The notes beneath the pieces are model-generated. The model ran no database searches and was not told where the DNA came from. It worked only from the letters and a program-made list of their open reading frames with translations. Shown here in pieces: positions 34,379 through 44,124 of a DNA stretch of 64,000 bases. Position 1 is the first letter of the stretch. Every line of letters starts with the position of its first letter. The stretch comes from Shewanella sp. UCD-KL21 (GTDB lineage Bacteria; Pseudomonadota; Gammaproteobacteria; Enterobacterales; Shewanellaceae). The stretch is from contig NZ_MPHK01000002.1 of assembly GCF_001957135.1 (NCBI RefSeq), positions 279,463 through 343,462 on the forward strand, in the 5' to 3' direction. The position numbers and the translations under genes were made by a program.

Positions 34379-37300
34379 GAGTAGACACCTCCGCGGTATC
34401 GGCTTTGCCGCTGATTTTAGATTTAACCCAGCCTGCTGTTGTCACAAAAAATAGTGGCACCATCACAATGCCAATGGTCGTCGCGAAGATCATGCCGCAT
34501 AAGATAGGAATAGAAATACTTTGTCGACTCACCGCGCCAGGCCCAACAGACAATACCAATGGCAATACACCTAAAATGAAGGCTAAAGACGTCATTAAAA
34601 TCGGTCTAAAGCGCATATTAGCCGCTTCAAGTGCAGCATCTAATTGAGTTTTACCTTCTTTATGTAATTGATTAGCAAACTCAACAATTAAAATCGAGTT
34701 TTTCGCCGCCATGCCAATCAGTGCGATAAAGGCCACTTGGAAAAACAGATTGCTTTCCATGCCACTGACTAAGGTACCCAGTGATGCACCCAACATTGCA
34801 ATTGGCGCGATAAGTAACACCGCAATTGGCAAGGTCCAGCTTTCATAAAGCGCTGCAAGGAACAAGAACACAAACACCATAGCTAAGGTCACTGCTATCG
34901 CAGTTTGGTTGGCTGACTGCACCTCTTGATAAGTAATCCCAGTCCACTCATAACTAAATTCTTCTGGCAGTAAAGGGGTTGCTACTCGCTCAATGGCGCG
35001 AATAACATCGCCAGAAGCGTAACCTGATGCAGGAGATGCATTAATAGAGGCGCTAGTGAACATGTTGTAATGGGTTACCGCTGCAGGGCCAACAGAATAG
35101 TCATATTTGGCTAACACGCCAATGGGCACCATCGCCCCCAATGATGAACGAACATAATAGTTTTCAATCTGATCGGGGAATTGACGATATTCCTCGGCAG
35201 CTTGTATTTTCACCCGATACACGCGGCCAAATAAGTTGAAATCATTCACCGTTGAAGAGTCAGTAAAGGTTTTAATGGTGCCATAAATATCAGACACTTT
35301 AACGCCAATCGCCATCGCTTTAGCCTCATCAACACTGAGGTGTAATTGAGGAATAGCAGTTTGCAGTGATAAACCTGCAGTCGCTATCTCTGGTTGTAGC
35401 TTTAGGGCTTCGACCAATTCATCAGCGGTTTCCATCAAGCCTTTAAAATTACTGCCAGAGGTGTCTTGTAGCTCCATTTCGACACCAGAGCCATTACCAA
35501 GACCAGGAACTGCTGAAGGTAAATATATTTTGAATTCAGCCTCTAGAATATCACTGAGCTCTTGCTTAATATCATTCATCACCTGCTGCACTGTGGCATC
35601 AGTTTCAACCCTTTCTGACCAAGGTTTAAGAATAATCTCAAACTGGCCGTTTGCTTGATTAGAACCTGAACGCCTATTTTCACCCGCAAGAGTAAATGAA
35701 TAAGCGATTGCAGGGTGAGCCAGCACTGTAGTTTCCGCTTTTTTTAGCACATCTTGGGTACGATTAACCGTCGCCCCATTAGGCAAAGACACATCAATAA
35801 AGAAACGCCCTTGATCTTCATCTGGCATAAAGCTTGATGGCAGTGTGCTCATAATTAAATACACCCCACCTACCATTAAAATAAACAGTAAATAACTGCG
35901 TTTGGCATACTTGTTTGTCAAACCGACCAAAGCAACATATTTTTCTGTCGCTGTATCTAAACGATCATTCATCCATTTAAAAAAACCTGAGGTGGCTTTA
36001 TCGCCCGGCTTAAGTAATAACGCACAAAGGGCTGGTGAAAGAGTGAGCGCAACTAAGGTCGAAATTAGCACCGCAACCGTTATCGCCACCGCAAACTCTC
36101 GATACATGATTCCGGTGATACCGGATAAAAAAGACACAGGTACAAATACTGCTGCCAGCACTAAACTTGTAGCGATAAGCGCGCCTGACAGCTCCTTCAT
36201 GGCAACCTTGGTGGCTTGCGATGAACTCAGGCCTTTTTCATCCATTAAGCGTTCAACATTTTCCACCACCACAATGGCATCGTCGACCACAATACCAATG
36301 GCCAATACCAGCGCTAACAAACTCACAGTATTAATGGTAAAGCCAAAGGCCAGCATTGCAGCTAATGTACCAATTAATGAAACGGGAACAGCAATGGCGG
36401 GGATCAGTGTTGCGCGGATATTTTGTAGAAATAAAAACACCACAAGAATAACTAAGATCAGTGCTTCCACTAGGGTTTTGACCACTTCATCGATGGAGTT
36501 TTCGATAAATACAGAGGCATCAAAGAATACTTCCCAATTCATCCCTTGAGGGAATTTCTGGGCAAGTTTTGCCATTTCAGCTTTTACTTTTTTGGTCACT
36601 TCTAATGCATTAGCACCTGGCAACAAGTAGACCTGTAAAATAGTGGCATTATTACCATTTAGCTGAGACTGCAGCGTATAAGATGATGAACCAAGCTCAA
36701 TATTAGCAATATCACGTAAGCGTATAATCGAGCCATCTGCACTGGCACGTACAATAATCTCGTTAAATTGCGGTACACTGCTCATGCGACCGGCTGCTGT
36801 GATAGGCAGCGTCATACTTAAGGTGTCAGCATTAGGTTGTGAGCCAATACTGCCCGCTGGTGATTCTTTATTTTGCGCTTTAATCGCATCAATCACATCA
36901 GAGGTAGTCAGTCCATAACCCGCCATGGTGTCGGGGTTTAACCATACCCTCATAGAATAACTGCGAGAACCTGTGTTTCTGACTCGTCCCACACCCGGAA
37001 TACGTTTTAATGCTGACTGAATATTAATGGTGGCATAGTTACTCAGATAAATTTCATCAAAACGTTCATCTTCAGAGGTTAATGCTAACTTAAGCAGCTC
37101 AACCGAGGCCTCTTTAGAAACAGACACCCCTTCTGTTTGTACATCAATGGGTAAACTGCCTGTTGCTTGCTGGGTTGAGTTTTGCGCATCAACCGCAGCC
37201 AGATCAGGGTTGGTACCCACATCAAAGGTAATAGTGACATTGGAGCTACCAGAATTGGTGCTTTTAGAGCTCATGTAAATCATGTTTGGCAAGCCGTTCA

Positions 37301-37505
37301 GCTCTTGTTCTAACGGCGTGGCCACTGATTCAGCAGCCGTAGTTGACGTCGCACCGGGGTAAGATGCTGATATTTTTACCTGAGGCGGTGTAATGTAAGG
37401 ATATTGATCAATGGGTAATTGAAACATCGCAATTAAACCCAGCAGCACAATAACAATCGAAATTACACTAGCAAAAACAGGCCGGTTAACGAAATATTGT
37501 GCCAT
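34371..37505 (-). CDS. RND multidrug efflux pump (AcrB/MexF family)
   Basis: The 1044-aa HAE1-type RND transporter is of canonical length. The N-terminal segment is FVNRPVFASVISIVIVLLG, then PIDQYPYITPPQVKISASYP. Helix 4 carries the proton-relay aspartates in IGIVVDDAIVVVENVERLM. The order adaptor-pump-channel and the periplasmic sequence resemble MexEF-OprN rather than MexAB. Its ATG directly follows the adaptor stop. It exports amphiphilic drugs from periplasm or membrane using proton motive force; substrates are not predictable. Confidence 0.93.
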   Translation of the reverse strand: MAQYFVNRPVFASVISIVIVLLGLIAMFQLPIDQYPYITPPQVKISASYPGATSTTAAESVATPLEQELNGLPNMIYMSSKSTNSGSSNVTITFDVGTNPDLAAVDAQNSTQQATGSLPIDVQTEGVSVSKEASVELLKLALTSEDERFDEIYLSNYATINIQSALKRIPGVGRVRNTGSRSYSMRVWLNPDTMAGYGLTTSDVIDAIKAQNKESPAGSIGSQPNADTLSMTLPITAAGRMSSVPQFNEIIVRASADGSIIRLRDIANIELGSSSYTLQSQLNGNNATILQVYLLPGANALEVTKKVKAEMAKLAQKFPQGMNWEVFFDASVFIENSIDEVVKTLVEALILVILVVFLFLQNIRATLIPAIAVPVSLIGTLAAMLAFGFTINTVSLLALVLAIGIVVDDAIVVVENVERLMDEKGLSSSQATKVAMKELSGALIATSLVLAAVFVPVSFLSGITGIMYREFAVAITVAVLISTLVALTLSPALCALLLKPGDKATSGFFKWMNDRLDTATEKYVALVGLTNKYAKRSYLLFILMVGGVYLIMSTLPSSFMPDEDQGRFFIDVSLPNGATVNRTQDVLKKAETTVLAHPAIAYSFTLAGENRRSGSNQANGQFEIILKPWSERVETDATVQQVMNDIKQELSDILEAEFKIYLPSAVPGLGNGSGVEMELQDTSGSNFKGLMETADELVEALKLQPEIATAGLSLQTAIPQLHLSVDEAKAMAIGVKVSDIYGTIKTFTDSSTVNDFNLFGRVYRVKIQAAEEYRQFPDQIENYYVRSSLGAMVPIGVLAKYDYSVGPAAVTHYNMFTSASINASPASGYASGDVIRAIERVATPLLPEEFSYEWTGITYQEVQSANQTAIAVTLAMVFVFLFLAALYESWTLPIAVLLIAPIAMLGASLGTLVSGMESNLFFQVAFIALIGMAAKNSILIVEFANQLHKEGKTQLDAALEAANMRFRPILMTSLAFILGVLPLVLSVGPGAVSRQSISIPILCGMIFATTIGIVMVPLFFVTTAGWVKSKISGKADTAEVSTHA

Positions 37506-38732
37506 TTAGTTACCCTCCTGTTCCTGCTCAAGTTCTTGCTGCTTCAACGCTTGCTCTTTTTCCTTATCGTCCTCTTTTTTATAATATTCTTCAGCGGTTA
37601 ATGGTTCGGCAAGTTGTCCGTGGCGTACACGATGCATACCTTCAACAATCACCAGCTCACCTGCTTTAAGGCCACTTTGAACCACCACGCCCATTTCACC
37701 TTGATGCTTAATCACAATAAACCGACGTTCAACTTTGTTATCGGGTAATACCACCATCACATACACACCACCTTGGTCTACTTGGGTGGCTTTTTGGGGG
37801 ATAACAATCGCATCATTGGCTTCGCTGAGTTTAATTCGCACATTGGTATATTGGCCTGGGAGTAATTCTTTATCAGGATTAGGGAGTTCAGCACGAACCT
37901 GAAAAGTACCGGTTTCTGGGTTTACTGAAGGATCAGTAAAGCCGACATCCCCCAAGTAACCATACTTACTATTATCAGGCAGGGTTATGGTCACAAAGCC
38001 TTCTACCGCTTTACCTTCTGATTCTGCAGTTTGCTGCTCTTTGTAACTGGTCATTCGGCGACGGGCATTTAGATAATCTAACGCTGACATATTAAACGTC
38101 ACATAAATAGGGTCGACCTGCTTAACCCGCGTTAATAACGACTGACCGCTACTCCCCACTAACGCACCAATATCCACTTCAGAGCGGCTCACAAGACCAG
38201 AAATTGGCGATTTAATTTCTGTATAACTGAGCTCAAGCTTGGCCTCTTCAAGCTCGGCTTTACTGGCCGCAACACTGGATTTTGCTTGAGACTGTACCGA
38301 CAGGGCATTATCAAAATCCAACTGGCTTGCTGCATCTTGCTCATATAGCGGCTTTAAACGTTCGACATCGCGCTGGGCTTTTTCAAGTGCAGATTGCTGT
38401 GATGCAACATTAGCACTCAAGCGATTAACCACTGCTACATAAGGGCGATTATCTATTTGATAAAGTATTGCGCCCTCTTTAACTGCACTTCCTTCAATAA
38501 AACTTTTGTTTTCAACAAATCCGTCAACCCGAGCCCTTACTTCAACGTCTAAAGAAGCTTGTGTCACGCCAACATAATTGCCATACAGCGGCACAGTTGC
38601 AGTGGACACTTGCTCAACAACCACTAATTTAGGGGTGATTTTTATTGGTTCTTTTTCGCAGCCACAGATAATCGTCACAGATGAAAAAAGCACTGCTAAT
38701 TTAAACGCTGTGTTATTGAGGTAATTTGGCAT
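37506..38732 (-). CDS. RND efflux periplasmic adaptor lipoprotein (MexE-like)
   Basis: The 408-aa membrane-fusion protein has lipobox IICGC and a lipoyl/hairpin region (VEVRARVDGFVENKSFIEGS ... TEIKSPISGLVSRSEVDIGA). The C-terminal barrel includes LLPGQYTNVRIKLSEANDAI. The end is unusually charged and Gln/Glu-rich (KEQALKQQELEQEQEGN). It is the first gene of the three-gene efflux operon. No adjacent regulator gene is present. Confidence 0.92.
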   Translation of the reverse strand: MPNYLNNTAFKLAVLFSSVTIICGCEKEPIKITPKLVVVEQVSTATVPLYGNYVGVTQASLDVEVRARVDGFVENKSFIEGSAVKEGAILYQIDNRPYVAVVNRLSANVASQQSALEKAQRDVERLKPLYEQDAASQLDFDNALSVQSQAKSSVAASKAELEEAKLELSYTEIKSPISGLVSRSEVDIGALVGSSGQSLLTRVKQVDPIYVTFNMSALDYLNARRRMTSYKEQQTAESEGKAVEGFVTITLPDNSKYGYLGDVGFTDPSVNPETGTFQVRAELPNPDKELLPGQYTNVRIKLSEANDAIVIPQKATQVDQGGVYVMVVLPDNKVERRFIVIKHQGEMGVVVQSGLKAGELVIVEGMHRVRHGQLAEPLTAEEYYKKEDDKEKEQALKQQELEQEQEGN

Positions 38733-39330
38733 ACTTTCGTCCCGGAAATGTGCTGATAACCGATGTCAAAACGGTGCTTTTAAAATCAATTCGATGTAAT
38801 TGAATACACACCACTTATTATTGTAATAAACATGTAAACCCAGTGTAGGACTTATGTATGAACAACGGCAAGGGTTAATAGCATTAAAATGTCGTTGCTG
38901 CTTTAAATAGTTTGATATGCAATCACTTTTTGTTGTGACTGAGCTGTTGCGGTGATTCTAATGGTTAGCTCGCAGTAACTGAGCTTGCTTGTTTGACTCA
39001 GGCTTTATCAGACTATGCCTTAAACTGATTGCTCAAGCCTTATTTGAGCTACTGACACTGAAGCTGATTAATTAAATTGAGTAAGTCGAAAGTAAGCTCT
39101 GTAACAAGGCTGTTATGAACTATAAATAGCGCTTCAACCAGCAATAGCCACTGAATCAAGAGGTCTGCCTGCCAAAATTTAGACGTTATCTAGCTTATTT
39201 CTATACACAAATTAGCTCGAAAAACTTTTACTTAATGTTTAGAAAACGTTTATCTATCCAACAAGATAAATAAGCTGATGATGAGAGTAAATTCAGATTT
39301 AGTGAGACTATCAATAAACTTGTACCAAAC
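38733..39330. other. Non-coding gap between efflux operon and syd terminator
   Basis: About 600 bp of AT-rich sequence holds the efflux promoter region. Two small palindromes lie close to the start: TCAATT-N6-AATTGA at 38786-38803 and TTATTATTGTAATAA near 38816. They could be operators. No supportable gene or RNA was found in the remainder. Confidence 0.5.
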
Positions 39331-39368
39331 AAAAAGCCTGACTTTATTACTCAATAAGTCAGGCTTTC
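39331..39368 (-). terminator. Terminator of syd
   Basis: The 11-bp stem AAAGCCTGACT/AGTCAGGCTTT has a 13-base loop. On the minus strand a TTTTTGTTT tail follows; it lies about 35 bp beyond the syd stop. Confidence 0.88.
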
Positions 39369-39400
39369 TATTATGAAATCATTTTAATGACGTCGTTTTA

Positions 39401-40051
39401 TTATTTACGTTTCAATAAATCATTCCACATCATTTTCATCCGCTGCCAAATACCCGGATGTGGCACATGGCCATGATCTTCTTCTACTGGTTCTATCGCA
39501 GGTGTGACTCTTGGCGTTAGGCTATCGATAAACTCAGCGAGGCTGTCAGCGAGTTTTTCATGGGGCTTATTACCTGGCACTTCAATCCACACACTGCCAT
39601 CTTCATTATCTACGGTTAGCATATTATCGCCATCACCCAATACACCGATAAACCAGGTTGGTGCTTGTTTAAGCTTTTTCTTCATCATCAAGTGGCCGAT
39701 GATATTTTGCTGCAAAGATTCAAAATCTTGCTGATTCCAAACTTGCAGTAATTCGCCTTCGCCCCAGTTTGAATCAAAATACAGTGATGCTGAAAAGAAG
39801 TGGCCGTAAAAATCATTGATATCATCATGCAGCTTAAGCTCTAAAGCATGCTCGACATTGCTAAAGTCTGCGGTGCTTTTACGCTTAACCGTCTGCCAAA
39901 ATACCGCTTCATCAGATTCAAGATCATACTGGCCCTCAATACAACTAGACCCTTGACCCAATGGGTAAAATCGCGGTAATTCCCCTAAGGTATCTTGGTA
40001 AGCTTGAATATAACGGTTAGAAAATTGATCCAATGAAGTTGAACAAGACAC
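39401..40051 (-). CDS. syd: Syd: SecY-interacting protein
   Basis: The 216-aa protein matches Syd: FSNRYIQAYQDTLGELPRFY, VFWQTVKRKSTADFSNVEHA, FYGHFFSASLYFDSNWGEGE and WFIGVLGDGDNMLTVDNEDG, then IEVPGNKPHEKLADSLAEFI. Syd binds cytoplasmic loops of SecY and is thought to monitor translocon assembly. It is longer than the E. coli protein (181 aa) by a C-terminal charged tail. The yqcC-csrB-syd-queF neighbourhood matches E. coli. Confidence 0.92.
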   Translation of the reverse strand: MSCSTSLDQFSNRYIQAYQDTLGELPRFYPLGQGSSCIEGQYDLESDEAVFWQTVKRKSTADFSNVEHALELKLHDDINDFYGHFFSASLYFDSNWGEGELLQVWNQQDFESLQQNIIGHLMMKKKLKQAPTWFIGVLGDGDNMLTVDNEDGSVWIEVPGNKPHEKLADSLAEFIDSLTPRVTPAIEPVEEDHGHVPHPGIWQRMKMMWNDLLKRK

Positions 40052-40172
40052 TTAAGATGCTCCAATATTGTGTGTGACCAAATAGATTCGTGTATTAGTC
40101 ACGTGCAGTGATTACCTAATTGTATAAATTGGTATTATAATAAAGGCCTATTTTGACACGGAAACACACTAG

Positions 40173-41027
40173 ATGACACACAATCACGATCCCTATAGCG
40201 ATGCCGAAGCCCTTAAAGAGTTAACTTTAGGTCAAGCGACGCAATATCAAGCAGAATATGATGCTTCATTACTGCAAGGGGTTCCTCGTAAGCTTAATCG
40301 AGATGCCATTGCATTAACGGCTGAGTTACCTTTTCAAGGTGCTGATATTTGGACTGGTTACGAACTGTCTTGGCTTAATGCCAAAGGCAAGCCTATGGTC
40401 GCCATTATTGAAGTTTACCTTGCCATCGAAAGTGATAACTTAATTGAATCAAAGTCATTTAAGCTTTACTTAAATAGCTTTAATCAAACCCGCTTTGACA
40501 GTGTTGAACTAGTACAACAAACCTTACAGCAAGATCTTAGCCGCTGCGCCAATGGCGAGGTCACGGTAAAAATCATCGAACCAAAACATTTTAATACCCA
40601 GCGCATTGTCGAGTTACCGGGTAACTGTATTGATGAACTTGATATTGAAGTTGATGATTATCAATTTAAACCTGAGTATCTTGAAGACAGTACCGAAGAG
40701 AAGCATGTTGCTGAGACGCTTACATCCAACTTGCTCAAGTCTAATTGTTTAATTACCTCTCAGCCTGATTGGGGTAGCGTGATGATCCGCTATCAAGGCC
40801 CTAAAATCGATCGTGAGAAGTTACTGCGTTATTTGATTTCATTCCGTCAACACAATGAGTTTCACGAGCAATGTGTTGAGCGTATTTTTACTGACTTAAA
40901 GCGCTATTGTCAGTGCACTAAGTTAACGGTTTATGCCCGTTATACTCGTCGTGGTGGTTTAGATATTAATCCATTTAGAAGTGATTTTGAGCAGCCGCCT
41001 GAGACACATCGTTTAGCGAGACAGTAA
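40173..41027 (+). CDS. queF: QueF: NADPH-dependent 7-cyano-7-deazaguanine reductase
   Basis: The 284-aa protein has the long (E. coli-type) QueF architecture with two tunnelling-fold halves. The nucleophile Cys192 lies in [20 protein letters not shown] with the acid Asp199. The QueF signature [20 protein letters not shown] follows. It reduces preQ0 to preQ1 for queuosine in tRNA. It is divergent from syd, with both promoters in the 121-bp gap. A strong terminator follows. Confidence 0.95.
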   Translation: MTHNHDPYSDAEALKELTLGQATQYQAEYDASLLQGVPRKLNRDAIALTAELPFQGADIWTGYELSWLNAKGKPMVAIIEVYLAIESDNLIESKSFKLYLNSFNQTRFDSVELVQQTLQQDLSRCANGEVTVKIIEPKHFNTQRIVELPGNCIDELDIEVDDYQFKPEYLEDSTEEKHVAETLTSNLLKSNCLITSQPDWGSVMIRYQGPKIDREKLLRYLISFRQHNEFHEQCVERIFTDLKRYCQCTKLTVYARYTRRGGLDINPFRSDFEQPPETHRLARQ

Positions 41028-41049
41028 TATCAACATGATATTACAACTT

Positions 41050-41075
41050 AAAAGGCACTTTTTAGTGCCTTTTTT
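41050..41075 (+). terminator. Terminator of queF
   Basis: The 9-bp stem AAAGGCACT/AGTGCCTTT has a TTTT loop and a run of Ts. Confidence 0.9.
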
Positions 41076-41133
41076 GATCTACAGGTTAAACCCACTTATC
41101 TAACGATTAATTTAGGTATGCCTTTAAGGCAAC

Positions 41134-41991
41134 TTAATGAAAATCAATAATAAGTTCAGCCCAATCTATTACTTCAGCGTTATATTCGGGCACGTTCGCA
41201 ACACATCCACTAGAAAAGCTAATGGCAAACCGATATGTCTCATTAAGCTTACCTAAACTACAATGCCATTGACTAGCGAGCTCAAAGCGATCTTTGTCAT
41301 CATTTATCAGCCGCAAAGAGACGTTGGATTGCAAAGCAATTACATCGCCTTTATTTAGCTTAAGCTCGCTTTTTTCAGCCATTTCAAAATCAAACCCAAA
41401 GGATTTCAGCGATAATGCCAAGCCCAAACCTTTGGCCTTAATGTAGGACTCTTTTAATGTCCATAAATCAAAGAAACGTTCCCGATGTTCCGCTTCTGGT
41501 AAAGCTAACAAATCTGCCGCTTCAGGTTCAGAAAAGTAATGATTTAATATCGAATGAATATTGGTACTGTCACGGCGACGCTCAATATCCGCACCCAGCT
41601 CAAACGCTTGTATTGGCGGGTTAGTTTGATAAATAGCCACCAACAACCAGTCACCACTGTGACTTATGTTGAAACCTAAACCTGTTTGCTGAAATTGCTG
41701 CTCAGTTAAACGCGGTTTACCTTTTTCGCCATACTCAAACACCCATTCGTTGGGCTTTATATCGGCAAAACGCGACAGCAAAGCCCGCAAGTAACCTCTG
41801 ACCATTAAGCCTTGTTCACGGGCAGATTGTTGAATATAGCGATTCACTTTTTGGGTTTCATCTTCAGGTAACCAAGATGACACCAATGAAGTGGTTTCTT
41901 GATCCAATACTGCCGTGATAAGCGGACAGAAAAATAGATTTATCTTGATGTCAGACTTCAAAATCAACTCAATAGTAAAACAAAAAGCCAT
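41134..41991 (-). CDS. pfaE: PfaE: 4'-phosphopantetheinyl transferase (Sfp family)
   Basis: The 285-aa Sfp-type transferase has a substrate and CoA-contact region FNISHSGDWLLVAI. The Mg2+-binding motif is GADIERRRD, and the second signature WTLKESYIKAKGLGLALSL contains the catalytic Glu/Lys. It should transfer phosphopantetheine from CoA to the serines of the six PfaA ACPs, a step essential for EPA synthesis. It is on the opposite strand, about 2.7 kb from pfaR, separated by an EF-G-like gene. The start at 41991 gives an extra hydrophobic N-terminus (MAFCFTIELILK). The Shine-Dalgarno is weak, so the start could be further in. Confidence 0.9.
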   Translation of the reverse strand: MAFCFTIELILKSDIKINLFFCPLITAVLDQETTSLVSSWLPEDETQKVNRYIQQSAREQGLMVRGYLRALLSRFADIKPNEWVFEYGEKGKPRLTEQQFQQTGLGFNISHSGDWLLVAIYQTNPPIQAFELGADIERRRDSTNIHSILNHYFSEPEAADLLALPEAEHRERFFDLWTLKESYIKAKGLGLALSLKSFGFDFEMAEKSELKLNKGDVIALQSNVSLRLINDDKDRFELASQWHCSLGKLNETYRFAISFSSGCVANVPEYNAEVIDWAELIIDFH

Positions 41992-42040
41992 TGTCGCTTG
42001 TTTCTAACCGAATTTATAGTCTGAGTAACGCCAAATAAAT

Positions 42041-42073
42041 AAAAACGGCAGGAGCATTACAGCCCCTGCCGTG
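42041..42073 (-). terminator. Terminator of the EF-G-like gene
   Basis: The stem ACGGCAGG/CCTGCCGT has an 11-base loop. On the minus strand a TTTTTATTTATT tail follows, between the EF-G-like stop and pfaE. Confidence 0.82.
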
Positions 42074-42093
42074 TTAACCCAGCTAACTGGCGA

Positions 42094-44124
42094 TTAAGCC
42101 ATAGCGGCGGTCTTTGCCGCTTGCTTTGGTTGTACGTCATAGCGACTAAAGTTCATCGAGAACTGACCGTCACCGCCTGTCATCGATTTAAGTCTGGTTG
42201 AATAGTTACTGACATTAGCCAAGGGCACTTCGACTTCAACTGTGACCATGCCAGAGCTATCAGCTTGGGTGCCGCACACCATACCTCGCTCGCTACTGAT
42301 ATCAGCGGTGATATCGCCCACATGTTGCTGAGCAACACAAATATTCATTTCAACGATAGGCTCTAGAATCACAGGTTGAGCAAGTTTAACCGCTTCCATA
42401 AAGGCTTTTTTACCTGCCATCACAAAGGCAATTTCTTTAGAGTCCACGCTGTGATGTTTGCCATCCACTACCGTGACTTTGATGTCCTGCATCGGAAACC
42501 CACCAAGCTCACCTGCTGTCATGGCTTCTTTAATGCCCTTTTCAACCGCGGGAATATATTGAGTGGGTACCGAGCCGCCAACCACTTTGCTAACAAACTC
42601 AAAACCTTGGCCACGCTCAAGGGGTTCAACTTTAAGTTCTACTTCGCCAAATTGGCCGGAGCCACCGGATTGCTTCTTATGACGATATCTAAAGCTCGCC
42701 TCACCCAATACCGTTTCACGATAAGCAATGGCTGGGGTATCTGTGTCCATATCAACATTAAATAGCGTTTGCGCTTTTTCTAATGCTATTTGCAGATGTA
42801 AATCACCTTGGCCTTGCAGCACAGTTTGTCCTTCAGCTTCATTGCGGGCAATCTGCAGGCTGGGATCTTCAGCCACTAACTTATGTAGCACTTCCGATAT
42901 TTTTTGTTCATCACCGCGGCGCTTTGCTGACACAGCTAAACCAAAAATAGGTTGTGGCAATACTAGTTCAGGTAAATGAAATTCATCTTCATCGTGACTG
43001 TCATGTAGCACAGCGCCAACTTCTAATTCATCAATTTTAGCAATGGCGCAAATATCACCTGGGATAGCCTGAGTCACATTACTATGCTGATCCCCTTGTA
43101 ACTTAAGAATGTTCGTCACTTTAAAGGGTTTACGACTATGACCAATAAACAGTTTCATGCCCACTTCTATGGTGCCTTGGTATAAACGAAAAACGCCCAT
43201 GCGGCCTAAAAATGGATCGATTGAAACTCTAAAGATATGGGCTAATACATGGTCATCAGCTTTTTGGCTAACATCAATGGGGGTGGCATTTTCAGTAAAG
43301 CCTTTGATAAATTGCGGCGGATTAGCTTCAAGTGGGCTTGGCATTAACTTAGTCAGCATTTCCAGTAACGAGCCAATACCAATGTCTTGTTCTGCACTGG
43401 TAAAACATACTGGTACTAAATGCCCCATGCGCAATGCGGCTTCTAGCGGCGCATGTAATTGCGCTGGTGTTAATGAATCACCCTGTTCTAAATACAACTC
43501 CATTAACCGATCATCTTCTTCAAGCACAGTATCAATGAGTTCATCACGGGCCGTTTCAACATCGCTGAATAGGGTTTTCGCATTTAGATCGCAATGCAGA
43601 TAACAATCAACTACATCATTAGCCATTTCATTGGGGAGATTAACGGGTAAGCAGCGATGACCAAATTGCAGCTGGATATCAGCCAGCACTTCAGCAACTA
43701 AAGCTTCATTACCATCTAAGTGATTAATGGCAATGATCACCGCTTTGCCCTGCGCTCGGGCAGCTTCAAAGGCTCTTTTGGTTACCGATTCAATTCCAGT
43801 GCTGGCATTGACCACCAGTAATACCGATTCAACGGCAGAAAGAGGCAATAATGCTCTGCCAATAAAATCAGGTAAACCTGGGGTATCAATAAAATTTAAA
43901 TGGTGGTTTTGGACGTCAAAATTAAGAAAGGATGGTTCTAGGCTGTGGTGATGGGCTTTTTCTTGGGCAGTGAAATCAGCATGATTTGTGCCCTTGTCGA
44001 CCCTGCCTTTTAAGATTATTGCATTGGCGCTAAACAGTAATGCTTCGAGTAAAGAGGATTTGCCTGCGTTGGTGTGACCCATTACAGCCAAATTACGGAT
44101 TTGCTCAGTGGTGAAATCAGCCAT
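42094..44124 (-). CDS. EF-G-like translational GTPase (EF-G2 type)
   Basis: The 676-aa protein has EF-G domains I-V. The P-loop is GHTNAGKSS (residues 16-24) instead of the usual GHIDAGKTT. G3 is DTPG (80-83) and G4 is NHLD (134-137) rather than NKxD. The switch I region reads EKAHHHSLEPS, lacking the canonical RGITI. C-terminal EF-G domains are present (SGGSGQFGEVELKVEPLERG; AGELGGFPMQDIKVTVVDGK). It is therefore a paralogue, not the housekeeping FusA. It lies divergent from pfaR. Function is unclear; other EF-G2 proteins bind ribosomes with altered GTPase activity. Confidence 0.88.
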   Translation of the reverse strand: MADFTTEQIRNLAVMGHTNAGKSSLLEALLFSANAIILKGRVDKGTNHADFTAQEKAHHHSLEPSFLNFDVQNHHLNFIDTPGLPDFIGRALLPLSAVESVLLVVNASTGIESVTKRAFEAARAQGKAVIIAINHLDGNEALVAEVLADIQLQFGHRCLPVNLPNEMANDVVDCYLHCDLNAKTLFSDVETARDELIDTVLEEDDRLMELYLEQGDSLTPAQLHAPLEAALRMGHLVPVCFTSAEQDIGIGSLLEMLTKLMPSPLEANPPQFIKGFTENATPIDVSQKADDHVLAHIFRVSIDPFLGRMGVFRLYQGTIEVGMKLFIGHSRKPFKVTNILKLQGDQHSNVTQAIPGDICAIAKIDELEVGAVLHDSHDEDEFHLPELVLPQPIFGLAVSAKRRGDEQKISEVLHKLVAEDPSLQIARNEAEGQTVLQGQGDLHLQIALEKAQTLFNVDMDTDTPAIAYRETVLGEASFRYRHKKQSGGSGQFGEVELKVEPLERGQGFEFVSKVVGGSVPTQYIPAVEKGIKEAMTAGELGGFPMQDIKVTVVDGKHHSVDSKEIAFVMAGKKAFMEAVKLAQPVILEPIVEMNICVAQQHVGDITADISSERGMVCGTQADSSGMVTVEVEVPLANVSNYSTRLKSMTGGDGQFSMNFSRYDVQPKQAAKTAAMA

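Noticed and set aside
35902-36549. 215-codon plus-strand ORF antisense to the RND pump
   Set aside because: Ser/Thr-rich shadow of the well-supported minus-strand RND gene, with no Shine-Dalgarno or recognisable domain.
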